Source: Mycolicibacterium sphagni
GTDB lineage: Bacteria > Actinomycetota > Actinomycetes > Mycobacteriales > Mycobacteriaceae
Length of the DNA: 64,000 nucleotides
Direction: 5' to 3'
Assembly: GCF_002250655.1 (NCBI RefSeq)
Contig: NZ_NOZR01000008.1
Location: forward strand, 1-64,000
Part shown: positions 30,637-39,650 of the stretch, piece by piece
Layout: each line of letters starts with the position of its first letter
Numbering within the stretch: the first letter of the stretch is position 1
The notes under the pieces: model-generated
The model's database searches: none
Told to the model about the DNA's origin: nothing
Seen by the model: only the letters and a program-made list of their open reading frames with translations
Position numbers and translations under genes: made by a program

Positions 30637-31950
30637 CTAGGGCGTCCACCACGGGCGCAGCGGCAACCCGCCGTCGCCGCCTCTTTCGTCCAGCTTGACG
30701 GCCAGAACCTGGTGCAGCTGAACCACATTCGTCTCGAAGCCCAGCCGCGACCCGGCCATATAGAGACCCCACACCTTGGCGGTCGCCAGCCCAACCTCCG
30801 CGACCGCTTCGTCCCAGTGCTCGACGAGGTTGCGATTCCAGTCGCGCAGCGTCATCGCGTAGTGGTGGCGCAGGTTCTCCTCGTGCACCACCTCAAGACC
30901 CGCATCCTGGGCCTCGGTGATGATGCGGCCGGAGCCGGTCAGCTCCCCGTCGGGGAAGACGTAGCGGTCGATAAAGCCGCCGGCGCTGGGGCCGGTCTTG
31001 TTGTCCGGGCGGGTGATGCAGTGATTGAGAAGCAGCCCGCCGACACGCAATTTCGTCTTCAGGAACTCGAAGTAGGGCGCGTAGTTGGCCACCCCGATGT
31101 GTTCGGTCAGGCCGATCGAGGACACCGCGTCGAAACCGCTCTCCAGTACGTCGCGGTAATCGCTGTGGCGGACCTCGGCCAGATCGGCCAGGCCCTGCTC
31201 CCCGATCGCTTTCTGGGCCCAGGCCGCCTGCTCACGTGACAGCGTGACACCGACGGCCTTCACCCCATGCCGCGCCGCGTAGCGGACCATGCCGCCCCAG
31301 CCGCAGCCGACGTCGAGCAGCCGGTCCCCGGGTTTCAGCCGCAGCTTCTCGAACACCAGGCGGTACTTGTTCTCCTGCGCCTCCTCCAGCGTCGCGTCCA
31401 CGTCGGGATAGCAGGCGCAGGTGTAAGTCATCGACGGGCCGAGCACCCACTCGTAGAACGTGTTCGAAACGTCGTAGTGGTGGTGGATGGCGTCGGCGTC
31501 GCGCTTCTTGCTGTGGCGCAGTCCCTCGGCGAAGCGCCGCCACCGCGGCAGCGCCTCCTGCGGGGGCGGGGCGATCGGCTTGAGGTGCTCGATGCCGATC
31601 GAGCGCACGATGTCGACCAGCACCCGCGGGGGTGGCAGTTTGAAGTCGAGTTTCTGGGTGAGCGCCTTCAGCAGCTCGTACGGGTCGGCGGGATGCACGC
31701 CGTGCATCTCCAGGTCGCCAGCGACGTAGGCCCGGGCCAAGCCCAAGTCGCCGGGTGCGGTCGCCAGGTAGGTGGTGCCGCGCGGCGTGAGCAGATCCAG
31801 ACCCAACTCGGCGTCTTCGGGCCCGGCGCTACTGCCGTCGTAGGCGGTGAACTTCAGCGGCAACTCCCCACCGGCGGCGAGGATCTCCAGGATCTCGGCC
31901 AAGCTGAGCCTGCCCGGCGCGTGGGCTGCGTTGTCACGGTAGGTCGTCAT
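30637..31950 (-). CDS. cyclopropane-fatty-acid synthase-like SAM methyltransferase (Rv3720 type)
   Basis: The 437-residue protein has an N-terminal CFA-synthase domain and a SAM-binding domain (LLDVGCGWGG motif I). CFA family signatures include HHHYDVSNTFYEWVLGPSMTYTCACY and SSIGLTEHIG. It probably alkylates an unsaturated acyl chain. ATG 31950 overlaps the stop of the upstream FAD oxidoreductase by ATGA. This oxidoreductase-methyltransferase pairing parallels the TmsA/TmsB (BfaA/BfaB) system that makes 10-methylstearate, so a methylene-then-reduce reaction is a reasonable inference; by synteny it is Rv3720. Confidence 0.87.
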   Translation of the reverse strand: MTTYRDNAAHAPGRLSLAEILEILAAGGELPLKFTAYDGSSAGPEDAELGLDLLTPRGTTYLATAPGDLGLARAYVAGDLEMHGVHPADPYELLKALTQKLDFKLPPPRVLVDIVRSIGIEHLKPIAPPPQEALPRWRRFAEGLRHSKKRDADAIHHHYDVSNTFYEWVLGPSMTYTCACYPDVDATLEEAQENKYRLVFEKLRLKPGDRLLDVGCGWGGMVRYAARHGVKAVGVTLSREQAAWAQKAIGEQGLADLAEVRHSDYRDVLESGFDAVSSIGLTEHIGVANYAPYFEFLKTKLRVGGLLLNHCITRPDNKTGPSAGGFIDRYVFPDGELTGSGRIITEAQDAGLEVVHEENLRHHYAMTLRDWNRNLVEHWDEAVAEVGLATAKVWGLYMAGSRLGFETNVVQLHQVLAVKLDERGGDGGLPLRPWWTP

Positions 31951-33320
31951 TGTCGTTGCACCGCCTTTGCGTAGAGGTCCAGCAGTCGTGAATCCGGGTC
32001 GTAGGTCTTCTTCACAGTCTTGTACGTCTCGCCGCCGTAGAGGTCGTCGAACTCCTCGCGGCTGTAGAAGGCGTCGGAGTACAGCGACTTGTGGCCGTCG
32101 AGCTCGCTGATCTTCTCCTCGATCAGGCGATTGGTGTGGCCGGGGCTCGGTCCGGCCGGGACCGACGACCAGAACCCGAGATTGACGTAGCTGTGTTGAG
32201 CGCGCAGTGGGTACAGCGGCCAGCCGCCAGAGTCGTGCAGTCGCAGCGGGCACAACCAGATGGGCTCGATGGGAACATTGGTCAAGAACCACTCCACGAA
32301 CTCTTCGGTGCGTTCGATCGGCACTTCCACGTCCTGGACCACCCGTTCCAGCGGTGGGCGGCCGTTGCGAGCCTCGATTCGGTCGGCGATGTTGAACTTC
32401 TGGTCGTAACCGATCAGCTTCCAGTAGAAGCTGCTGCGCCGGTAGCGGCGCGGCCAGAACCGGCGCAGCTTCGGATTCTGTGCGCCGAACGCCCGCGAGC
32501 ACCAGAACCAGTCGGTGTCCCAGCGCCACAGGTAGTCGTGGATGGTCAAGCGGTCGTCCTTGACCCCGTCGGGGTGCTGGATGGACCGGTAGTAGATGTG
32601 CTGCCCGGTGTAGTCGCTGACGGCTCCCGCCGTGGGAGTCTGCATGCCCAGGCACAGGTAGCTCTCGTCGGCGCTGAACACCACGCCGTCGAGGTAGTCG
32701 ACCCGCACGCCCTCGTAGCCGCCGGTATCGATGATGCGGTCCATCGCCGAGACCAGTTCGGCCACTGCGTGAAACCTCAGATGCTTGAGCGCGACGAACG
32801 GCTTGACCGATTCCAGCTCGATGCGCAGGCGAACCGAATAGCCAAGCGTGCCATAGGAATTGGGGAAGCTCCGAAACAGATCCGCGTGCTGGTCGCGACT
32901 GGCCGTGATGATCTCGCCGGTGCCGGTGAGGATGTCCATCTCGACGACAGACTCGTGCGGCAGGCCGTTGCGGAACGACGCCGACTCGATGCCAAGGCCC
33001 GTCACCGCACCGCCCAGCGTGATCGTCTTGAGCTGCGGGACGACCAGCGGGGACAGCCCGTATGGCAGGGTCGCGGCGACCAGGTCCTCGTAGGTGCACA
33101 TGCCGGCGACGTCGGCGGTTTTCGCGGCCTGGTCGACAGAGATCACGTTGGTCAGTCCAGAGGTGTCCAGACCGGGGGCGGTGCGTTTGGCGCGGGCCCT
33201 GAACAGGTTGGACGTGGGTTTGGCCAGGCGCACGGAAGCATCCGGCGGTATGGCGCGGTAGCTGGCCAAGAGCCGGTCGACGCCGTCTGCGTGAGCAGCC
33301 AGTGCTGCGGAAACAGGCAC
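31947..33320 (-). CDS. FAD-linked oxidoreductase (VAO/DprE1 superfamily, Rv3719 type)
   Basis: The 457-residue protein has a PP-loop FAD-binding domain (VDQAAKTADVAGMCTYEDLVAATLPYGLSPLVVPQLKTITLGGAVTGLG region, positions about 33000-33150) and a C-terminal substrate cap similar to 24-sterol reductase-like enzymes. It overlaps the CFA-type methyltransferase gene by four bases. By analogy with TmsA/BfaA it may reduce a methylene-acyl intermediate produced by its partner. GTG 33320 is the start; it is divergent from the SRPBCC gene. Confidence 0.85.
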   Translation of the reverse strand: MPVSAALAAHADGVDRLLASYRAIPPDASVRLAKPTSNLFRARAKRTAPGLDTSGLTNVISVDQAAKTADVAGMCTYEDLVAATLPYGLSPLVVPQLKTITLGGAVTGLGIESASFRNGLPHESVVEMDILTGTGEIITASRDQHADLFRSFPNSYGTLGYSVRLRIELESVKPFVALKHLRFHAVAELVSAMDRIIDTGGYEGVRVDYLDGVVFSADESYLCLGMQTPTAGAVSDYTGQHIYYRSIQHPDGVKDDRLTIHDYLWRWDTDWFWCSRAFGAQNPKLRRFWPRRYRRSSFYWKLIGYDQKFNIADRIEARNGRPPLERVVQDVEVPIERTEEFVEWFLTNVPIEPIWLCPLRLHDSGGWPLYPLRAQHSYVNLGFWSSVPAGPSPGHTNRLIEEKISELDGHKSLYSDAFYSREEFDDLYGGETYKTVKKTYDPDSRLLDLYAKAVQRQ

Positions 33321-33409
33321 ACGACTACGCTAGTCCGCAGCCACAGCCGATGCGACCGCATGGCTGGTGGATCACACCCGAATCACCGTCACCCGAGGAG
33401 TATTACCTG

Positions 33410-33847
33410 ATGGGACAGGTCAGCGCCGCCAGCACGATCTTGATCGACGCCGAGCCGGCGACCGTGCTCGCCGCGATTGCCGACTACCAGGGCGTGCGCC
33501 CGAAGATCCTGTCTCCGCAGTACAGCGAGTATCAGGTGCTGCAGGGTGGTCAGGGTCCGGGCACGGTCGCCAAGTGGAAGCTGCAGGCCACCAAGTCACG
33601 AGTGCGTGAGGTGCAGGTCGCTGTCGACGTCGCCGGTCATACCGTCATCGAGAAGGACGCGAACTCGTCGATGGTGATCAACTGGACCGTCGCGCCGGCT
33701 GGGACTGGCTCCAGCGTCACCGTCAAGACCACGTGGACCGGTGCGGGCGGCATCGGAGGCTTCTTCGAGAAGACGTTCGCGCCGCTGGGCCTGCGCAAGA
33801 TTCAGGATCAAGTGCTGGCCAACCTCAAGAAGGCCGTCGAGAGCTAG
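33410..33847 (+). CDS. SRPBCC (START-like) family protein, Rv3718c type
   Basis: The 145-residue protein has a helix-grip fold pattern: an N-terminal strand with STILIDAEPATVLAAIADYQG, central strands, and a long C-terminal helix ([28 protein letters not shown] region). It likely binds a hydrophobic ligand; function is unknown. ATG 33410 is preceded by CCGAGGAG at nine bases, which decides it over upstream starts. The TAG stop shares CTAG with the convergent amidase stop. Confidence 0.85.
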   Translation: MGQVSAASTILIDAEPATVLAAIADYQGVRPKILSPQYSEYQVLQGGQGPGTVAKWKLQATKSRVREVQVAVDVAGHTVIEKDANSSMVINWTVAPAGTGSSVTVKTTWTGAGGIGGFFEKTFAPLGLRKIQDQVLANLKKAVES

Positions 33848-34647
33848 CTCGTCCTGGCCGGCTGGGTGGCCAGGAATGCCGCGATGCCCTGCACCACGGC
33901 CGTCGCGATCTTCTGGCGCCCCTCCGGGCTTTCCATGAGTGCGGAGTCGGCCGGGTTCTTCATGTTGCCGCACTCGACCAGCACCGACGGGTACTGAGCC
34001 AGGTTGAGGCCGGTGAGATCGGAGCGCCCGTACAGGCCGTCGGAGCCGATGTAGTTGGCGGCCGGCATCCCGGAGGCGACCATCTGATCGCGCATGATCT
34101 TGGCGAGTTGCACCGACGGCCCGGCCTGGGCGGCGTTCAGCGGCGGGCTGGAGTAGTTGACGTGGAAGCCGCGTCCGGTGGCCGGGCCGCCGTCGGCGTG
34201 GATGGACACGACGGCATTGGGCGCCAGGGCGTTCGCCATTTCCGCACGTTCGTCGACGCACGGCGCGACCTGGTCGTCATTGCCGCGCGACATGGCGGTA
34301 CGCACGCCGAGCTGGGTCAGCATCTGGCGGATCAGCAGCACGGTATCCCAGTTGAAGGTGTGCTCGGGGAATCCGTCGTTGGTGCTGGTGCCGGAGGTCT
34401 GGCAGTCCTTGGTACCGCCACGTCCGGTCGGCACCTGCTTGGTCATCGAGGCGTCGTTGGCGCCGTTGTGGCCGGGATCCAGGAACACGATCATCCCGGC
34501 GATGTTGGGTACGGCGTGGGCAGTCGGCGTCATCACCGTCGACGCGGCCAGCAACATAGCAGTGCATGCTGCGGCGACGACACGCGTGCGGGTGGACGTG
34601 AGCACGCGCGTCACCGTAACTCTTTTGCCGTCTAGGCTTGAAGTCAC
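33844..34647 (-). CDS. N-acetylmuramoyl-L-alanine amidase, Rv3717/Ami1 type
   Basis: The protein is about 267 residues with a signal peptide ([20 protein letters not shown]) and an Amidase_3 domain. The zinc ligands are visible as DPGHNG, the Glu in FPEHTFNWD, and His in SIHADGG; the catalytic Glu is in LVECGNMKN. Two cysteines flank the insert [18 protein letters not shown] as in Rv3717. It cleaves the stem peptide from muramic acid. The start is uncertain: GTG 34647 or nearby GTGs at 34620/34614. Confidence 0.9.
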   Translation of the reverse strand: MTSSLDGKRVTVTRVLTSTRTRVVAAACTAMLLAASTVMTPTAHAVPNIAGMIVFLDPGHNGANDASMTKQVPTGRGGTKDCQTSGTSTNDGFPEHTFNWDTVLLIRQMLTQLGVRTAMSRGNDDQVAPCVDERAEMANALAPNAVVSIHADGGPATGRGFHVNYSSPPLNAAQAGPSVQLAKIMRDQMVASGMPAANYIGSDGLYGRSDLTGLNLAQYPSVLVECGNMKNPADSALMESPEGRQKIATAVVQGIAAFLATQPARTS

Positions 34648-34704
34648 GCAGCGCCCGAAACCCTAGGCGAAATCAAGTCGAGACCGAGACGCAAGGAGAC
34701 CGTC

Positions 34705-35085
34705 ATGCAACCCGGTGAGATACCCAATCTGGAGGGATTTCGCGAGCGGGCTGAGGAGATGCGTGACCAGTTGATGCCGGGGCTGCAGGCCGCGCTGGCG
34801 CAGGCCCAGGAAATGCAGCAGAAGCTGATGGAGGCCCAGGCGGCGCTGGCCGCCGCCGAGGTGCACGGTCAGGCCGGCGGTGGGCTGGTGCAGGTGACGA
34901 TGAAGGGCAGCGGGGAAGTGTCCGGGATCCGGATCGACCCGAAGGTCGTCGACCCTTCCGATGTTGAGACGTTGCAGGACCTGATCGTCGGCGCGATCGC
35001 CGACGCGGCAAGGCAGTTCGCCATCCTGGCGCAGACTCATCTGGGTCCTCTGGCCGGCGGGGCGCCTGGCCTTCCGGGGGCCTGA
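34705..35085 (+). CDS. YbaB/EbfC family nucleoid-associated protein
   Basis: The 126-residue protein has an N-terminal amphipathic helix rich in Gln/Ala/Met and the YbaB core ([37 protein letters not shown], around 34890-35000). It binds DNA as a dimer. It lies 13 bases before recR, the widely conserved ybaB-recR arrangement, and corresponds to Rv3716c. The ATG follows GCAAGGAG. Confidence 0.93.
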   Translation: MQPGEIPNLEGFRERAEEMRDQLMPGLQAALAQAQEMQQKLMEAQAALAAAEVHGQAGGGLVQVTMKGSGEVSGIRIDPKVVDPSDVETLQDLIVGAIADAARQFAILAQTHLGPLAGGAPGLPGA

Positions 35086-35098
35086 CTTTTGGACCACC

Positions 35099-35710
35099 AT
35101 GTTTGAGGGCCCTGTCCAGGATCTGATCGACGAACTCGGCAAGCTGCCGGGCGTCGGTCCCAAGAGCGCGCAGCGGATCGCGTTCCATCTGCTGTCGGTG
35201 GAACCGCCGGATATCGACCGGCTGACCGCGGCGCTGGGCAGGGTGCGTGACGGGGTGCAGTTCTGCGAGGTGTGCGGCAACGTGTCCGATGCCGAGCGCT
35301 GCCGCATCTGCAGCGACGCCCGCCGCGACGGGTCGCAGGTGTGCGTGGTCGAGGAGCCCAAGGACGTGCAGGCGGTCGAACGCACGCGTGAGTTCCGCGG
35401 TCGCTACCACGTGCTGGGTGGCGCGTTGGACCCGCTGTCCGGTATCGGGCCGGATCAGTTGCGAATTCGTCAGCTGCTCAACAGGATTGGTGAACGAGTC
35501 GACGGGGTCGACGTCACCGAGGTGATCATCGCGACTGATCCGAACACCGAGGGTGAGGCGACTGCCACCTATCTGGTGCGGATCCTGCGTGATATCCCCG
35601 GGCTGACCGTGTCGCGGATCGCGTCGGGCTTACCGATGGGCGGTGACCTGGAGTTCGCCGACGAGCTGACGCTGGGCCGAGCCCTATCCGGCCGCCGCCA
35701 GATGGTCTGA
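35099..35710 (+). CDS. recR: recombination mediator RecR
   Basis: The 203-residue protein has an N-terminal helix-hairpin-helix ([20 protein letters not shown]), a four-cysteine zinc finger ([16 protein letters not shown]) and a Toprim domain ([14 protein letters not shown] then [15 protein letters not shown]). Its length equals that of M. tuberculosis RecR (Rv3715c). It acts with RecO/RecF in loading RecA at gaps. Confidence 0.96.
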   Translation: MFEGPVQDLIDELGKLPGVGPKSAQRIAFHLLSVEPPDIDRLTAALGRVRDGVQFCEVCGNVSDAERCRICSDARRDGSQVCVVEEPKDVQAVERTREFRGRYHVLGGALDPLSGIGPDQLRIRQLLNRIGERVDGVDVTEVIIATDPNTEGEATATYLVRILRDIPGLTVSRIASGLPMGGDLEFADELTLGRALSGRRQMV

Positions 35711-35723
35711 GGTGTCTCTCTCG

Positions 35724-35729
35724 TAGGAT
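35724..35729 (+). promoter_or_regulatory. -10 box for a leaderless EAL mRNA
   Basis: TAGGAT ends seven bases before the A of ATG 35737 and no ribosome binding site is present in between, so transcription would begin at the start codon itself. Confidence 0.5.
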
Positions 35730-35736
35730 TGCCCCT

Positions 35737-36510
35737 ATGGGGAGGCCTAGTGATTTTGTTCCTCTGAACTGCCGAGCCTGTGTAGACGGTGCCGCTTTGG
35801 GCTTCGACGTCTCCATGGCGTTCCAGCCGATCTTCGATACCGATGCCCAGCGGGTCTATTCCCATGAAGCCTTGGTTCGCGGCGTACACAACGAGCCGGC
35901 GTCGGAAGTATTCGCCCAGGTCGGCGATCACAACCTGTACCGATTTGATCAGACGTGCCGAGTCAAGGCGATCAAAATGGCGGCGGAATTGGGCATTTCG
36001 ACCCGTCTGAACGTGAACTTCTTGCCCAATGCCGTCTACCGGCCAGAACTGTGCATACGGACGACGCTCGAAGCGGCACAGACGTACAACTTTCCGATCG
36101 ATCGCATCGTATTCGAGGTCACCGAGGGCGAGCAGATCACAGATTTGGCTCACCTGCGGGCCATACTGACCGACTATCGGCAGCGTGGATTCATCGTTGC
36201 GATCGACGATTTCGGGGCCGGTTATGCCGGACTGAATCTTCTGGCGGATTTTCAGCCAGATTTGGTCAAGCTCGATATGGGCCTGATTCGAGACATCGAT
36301 CGTGACAAGGCGCGCAGGATCATATGCAACGGCCTCGTTGAGGTGAGCCGCGAACTGGGGGTGGAGGTCATCGCCGAAGGGGTGGAACGGCGAGATGAGT
36401 TGCGGTGCCTCGAAGATATCGGGGTCCACCTTTTTCAAGGCTTCTACATTGCGAAGCCTTCTTTCGAAAGCCTCGCCGACATCAATCCGGCGCTGTACGC
36501 CGACTACTGA
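35737..36510 (+). CDS. stand-alone EAL domain c-di-GMP phosphodiesterase
   Basis: The 257-residue protein consists of one EAL domain after about 25 N-terminal residues carrying a Cys-x-x-Cys (NCRACVDG). The key residues are present: EALVR, the Asn of LNVNF, the Glu of FEVTEGE, IDDFGAGYAG, VKLD, AEGVE, and QGFYIAKP. It should therefore hydrolyse c-di-GMP. M. tuberculosis has a different gene (Rv3714c) at this place, so this is a lineage-specific insertion. It is convergent with gatD with four bases between the stops. Confidence 0.9.
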   Translation: MGRPSDFVPLNCRACVDGAALGFDVSMAFQPIFDTDAQRVYSHEALVRGVHNEPASEVFAQVGDHNLYRFDQTCRVKAIKMAAELGISTRLNVNFLPNAVYRPELCIRTTLEAAQTYNFPIDRIVFEVTEGEQITDLAHLRAILTDYRQRGFIVAIDDFGAGYAGLNLLADFQPDLVKLDMGLIRDIDRDKARRIICNGLVEVSRELGVEVIAEGVERRDELRCLEDIGVHLFQGFYIAKPSFESLADINPALYADY

Positions 36511-36514
36511 GGGC

Positions 36515-37225
36515 TCACACTCGGCGCGGGGCGGCCAGTCGCTCGCGGCGCAGCTGCTCGACTTCGGTGAGGTCCAGCGGCTGCAGCGGGCCGACGACCC
36601 GCGAGAGCAGTAGATCGGCCAGCTCTGGATTGCGCGCCAGGCACGGCCCGTGCAGATACGTCGCGACCACGCTGCCCTGCACCGCGCCGTCGTAGCCGTC
36701 GCCGTCGCGGTTGCCCGCGCCCTTGACTATCGCCGCCAGGGGTTGCGCGTCATGACCCAAAACTGTTCCCCCACGGTGATTCTCGAAACCCGTCAACGGC
36801 TTCGTCATACCGTCGAGCAACGGTGTGGACACCACTTCGCCGATGGTTCGGCTCGGCTGCGGCGACGTCGTCACATCCAGCAGGCCCACGCCTTCCACCC
36901 GCTCACCGGCCGAGGTCTCATACCAATGCCCCAGTACCTGGATCGCCGCGCAGATCGCCAGCACCGGGGCACCGCGCGCTGCGGCCCGCTGCAAACCTTG
37001 ATGCGTCAGAAGGTGTTTGGTGGCCAGCCGCTGTGCGTAGTCCTCGGCACCGCCGAGGGTGTACAGGTCCAGCGAGTCGGGTACCGGGTCGGCCAGCGTG
37101 ATTTCGATGATCTCGGCGTCAATCCCGCGCAGCCGCAATCGTTGTCGCAGCACGACTGCATTGCCGCCGTCGCCGTAGGTGCCCATCACGTCGGGCAGCA
37201 CCAGCCCGATCTGAATATCAGCCAC
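36515..37225 (-). CDS. gatD: lipid II amidotransferase glutaminase subunit GatD
   Basis: The 236-residue CobB/CobQ-like class I glutamine amidotransferase begins IQIGLVLPDVMGTYGDGG and has the nucleophile Cys in VLAICAAIQVLGHWYE and a C-terminal His in VATYLHGPCLARNPEL. Paired with the overlapping murT, it amidates the D-Glu of the peptidoglycan stem. It corresponds to Rv3713. Its start lies inside the 3' end of murT (8-base overlap). Confidence 0.93.
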   Translation of the reverse strand: MADIQIGLVLPDVMGTYGDGGNAVVLRQRLRLRGIDAEIIEITLADPVPDSLDLYTLGGAEDYAQRLATKHLLTHQGLQRAAARGAPVLAICAAIQVLGHWYETSAGERVEGVGLLDVTTSPQPSRTIGEVVSTPLLDGMTKPLTGFENHRGGTVLGHDAQPLAAIVKGAGNRDGDGYDGAVQGSVVATYLHGPCLARNPELADLLLSRVVGPLQPLDLTEVEQLRRERLAAPRRV

Positions 37226-38555
37226 TGTTCTTGCCCCGCGCCGCCGCGGTCCCGACCGCCGGATGCATCCGTCCCAATGCGCGGGTCAGCTGAAGGAAGG
37301 CGGTGTAGTTCGCCACCACCTCGACGTGCCCATTAGGGCATGAATCGATCGCGTCAACAGTGTTGTGCACCAGAGTATGCGGCACGCCGGCATAGCCCAG
37401 GCGCACCGCCAGGTCGGTCCCTCGCTCACCGGCCGCGACGACGGGCACACCCTCGAAGTGCTCGAAGTTGACGTCCCACAGCCAAGACAGGTCTTCACCA
37501 TCGGGGACCTGGCCGTTGACAGCGATCACCACTCCGTCGGCGGTCGCGTCGACCATGGAGAGCGCCTCCTGCCAACCGGCGGGATTCTTGGCCAGCAGGA
37601 TGCGCGCGGTGTGCGCGCCCATCGGCACTGTCTGGTAACGACCGGCCACTTCATCGACAGCCGAGACGGCGGCCACCGCGGCCGCGGGATCCGCGCCCAG
37701 CGCCACCGCTGCCGCCACAGCCTGAGTTGCGTTGCCCCGGTTGACCTTTCCCGGCAGTGACAACCGCATCGGCAGCTCCAGCCCGGCGGGGCCGTAGATC
37801 TTGGAGTCGTCGTACCACCACTGCGGGCTGGGGCGTCTGAAAGGCGGAGGGCCTCCGGGCTCCGCATCGGGATCCGTACCCGTTGAGTACCAATGTGACT
37901 GGTCGCGAACGATGATCTCGCCGCTGCGCGGGCAACTGACCGAGTCGTTGGCCCAGCCACCGCCCGCGGCGACCCACACAACGCGGGGACAGTCGTAGGC
38001 CGCCGAGGTCATCAGCACGTCATCACAGTTGGCGACGACGACTGCGTCGGGGTGCCGGGCCAGCCCGGTGCGCAGGGTGCGTTCGATGTGGTTGATCTCG
38101 CCGACGCGGTCCAGCTGGTCACGAGAGAGGTTCAACAGCACGATCACCGCGGGGTCGACCGCGTCGGCGACATGCGGGACGTGCATCTCGTCGACCTCGA
38201 GCGCGGCCAGCGACGCATCGCGTGAGCCGGCCAGTGCCGCCACTAGTCCAGCGTCCATGTTGGCGCCCTCGGCATTGGTGGCGACGGGACCGAGAGTGGC
38301 CAGTGCGGCGGCCGTCATCCTCGTCGTGGTCGACTTGCCGTTTGTACCCGTCACGACGACGGTGCGGCGGCCAGTGCCGAGCTGGCCCAGGATCGAGCGA
38401 TCGAGGGTCATCGCGACCAGACCGCCGATCATGGCGCCGGCGCCGCGGCCGGTCGCCCGGGAAGCCCAGCGCGCGGCGGAACCGGCGGCCAGCGCGGCGC
38501 GCCCCCGCAATGTCATCGTCGGCCTAGGCATCGGAGGCAAGTTTAGGTGCCTCAC
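37218..38555 (-). CDS. murT: lipid II isoglutaminyl synthase ATPase subunit MurT
   Basis: The protein is about 445 residues with a Mur-ligase fold, P-loop VVTGTNGKSTTTRM, the MurT insertion with cysteines (DCPRVVW and SCPRSGE), and the C-terminal DUF1727 domain. With GatD it forms isoglutamine on lipid II. It corresponds to Rv3712. The start is uncertain by a few codons (ATG 38555, or ATGs at residues 9 and 14). Divergent from the DnaQ-like gene by 65 bases. Confidence 0.93.
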   Translation of the reverse strand: MRHLNLPPMPRPTMTLRGRAALAAGSAARWASRATGRGAGAMIGGLVAMTLDRSILGQLGTGRRTVVVTGTNGKSTTTRMTAAALATLGPVATNAEGANMDAGLVAALAGSRDASLAALEVDEMHVPHVADAVDPAVIVLLNLSRDQLDRVGEINHIERTLRTGLARHPDAVVVANCDDVLMTSAAYDCPRVVWVAAGGGWANDSVSCPRSGEIIVRDQSHWYSTGTDPDAEPGGPPPFRRPSPQWWYDDSKIYGPAGLELPMRLSLPGKVNRGNATQAVAAAVALGADPAAAVAAVSAVDEVAGRYQTVPMGAHTARILLAKNPAGWQEALSMVDATADGVVIAVNGQVPDGEDLSWLWDVNFEHFEGVPVVAAGERGTDLAVRLGYAGVPHTLVHNTVDAIDSCPNGHVEVVANYTAFLQLTRALGRMHPAVGTAAARGKNSG

Positions 38556-38620
38556 GAGCCGCAGGCCGACACGGATTCGATGTCCCAGGCACTGTCGGAC
38601 CTGCGTGCCATCCTGACTGT

Positions 38621-39610
38621 GTGAGCCACACCTGGGGTCGACCCGCCCGCGAGCCGGGCGACGGCTGGGTCGTCGTTGACGTTGAGACCTCGGGCTTTCG
38701 CCCTGGCTACGCCCGGATCATCAGCCTCGCCGCCCTTGCCCTGGACCCGCAGGGACGTGTCGAACACTCGGTGGTCAGCCTGCTCAATCCCGGCGTCGAT
38801 CCCGGTCCTACACACATCCACGGCCTGACCTCGGAGATGCTGGAAGACCAGCCGACGTTCGCCGATATCGCCCCCGACGTCATCGACCTGCTGCACGGCC
38901 GCACCCTGGTCGCCCACAACGTGGCGTTCGACTATGCCTTCCTCGCCAGTGAGGCCGAACTGGCCGACACCGCGCTGCCGGTCGACACCGTGATGTGCAC
39001 CGTCGAGCTGGCCCGTCGCCTGGACCTCGGCCTGGACAATCTGCGTCTGGAAACCTTGGCCCGGCATTGGGCGGTACCTCAGACCCGGGCCCACGACGCG
39101 TTCGACGACGCCCTGGTGCTGTCCCGGGTCCTGGCGCCGGCGCTGCAGCGCGCCCGCGACCGCGAGGTGTGGTTGCCCGTGCGGCCCGCGACGCGGCGCC
39201 GCTGGCCCAACGGCCGGGTGACGCACGACGAACTGCGCCCGCTGAAGATGCTGGCCTCCCGGATGCCCTGCCCCTACCTGAATCCCGGTCCGTACCGCCG
39301 CGGCGGCCCGCTGGTCCAGGGCATGCGCGTCGCCCTGTCGGCCGAGGTGGAGCGCACGCACGAAGAACTCGTCGAGCGCATCATTCACGCCGGGCTGGCG
39401 TACTCCGACGGTGTCGACCCGCAGACCTCACTGGTCATCTGTAACGAGCGGACGCCTGAACAGGGCAAGGGCTACCTGGCGCGTGAGCTCGGGGTGCCGG
39501 TGGTCTCCGACCGGCAGTTCATGGATTCGGTTGCCTCGGTGGCCAACGGCACAGGGATTGACGATTTCGCTCCCTCGGTGGACCAGGGTCAGCAGTTCGC
39601 GCTGTTCTGA
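38621..39610 (+). CDS. DEDDh exonuclease (DnaQ epsilon-like) with BRCT-like C-terminus
   Basis: The 329-residue protein has Exo I VVDVETSGF, Exo II in VAHNVAFDYAFL and Exo III HDAFDDALVL (DEDDh set complete). A C-terminal BRCT-like region (GMRVALSAEVERTHEELVERIIHAGLAY) follows. It has the same length as Rv3711c. It resembles a proofreading-type 3'-5' exonuclease, but in mycobacteria the main proofreader is the PHP domain of DnaE1, so the exact role is unclear. The start is GTG 38621. Confidence 0.9.
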   Translation: MSHTWGRPAREPGDGWVVVDVETSGFRPGYARIISLAALALDPQGRVEHSVVSLLNPGVDPGPTHIHGLTSEMLEDQPTFADIAPDVIDLLHGRTLVAHNVAFDYAFLASEAELADTALPVDTVMCTVELARRLDLGLDNLRLETLARHWAVPQTRAHDAFDDALVLSRVLAPALQRARDREVWLPVRPATRRRWPNGRVTHDELRPLKMLASRMPCPYLNPGPYRRGGPLVQGMRVALSAEVERTHEELVERIIHAGLAYSDGVDPQTSLVICNERTPEQGKGYLARELGVPVVSDRQFMDSVASVANGTGIDDFAPSVDQGQQFALF

Positions 39611-39650
39611 GGTGTTGCTTCGCTAACATCGCCACTCGGGTGGTGATGTA

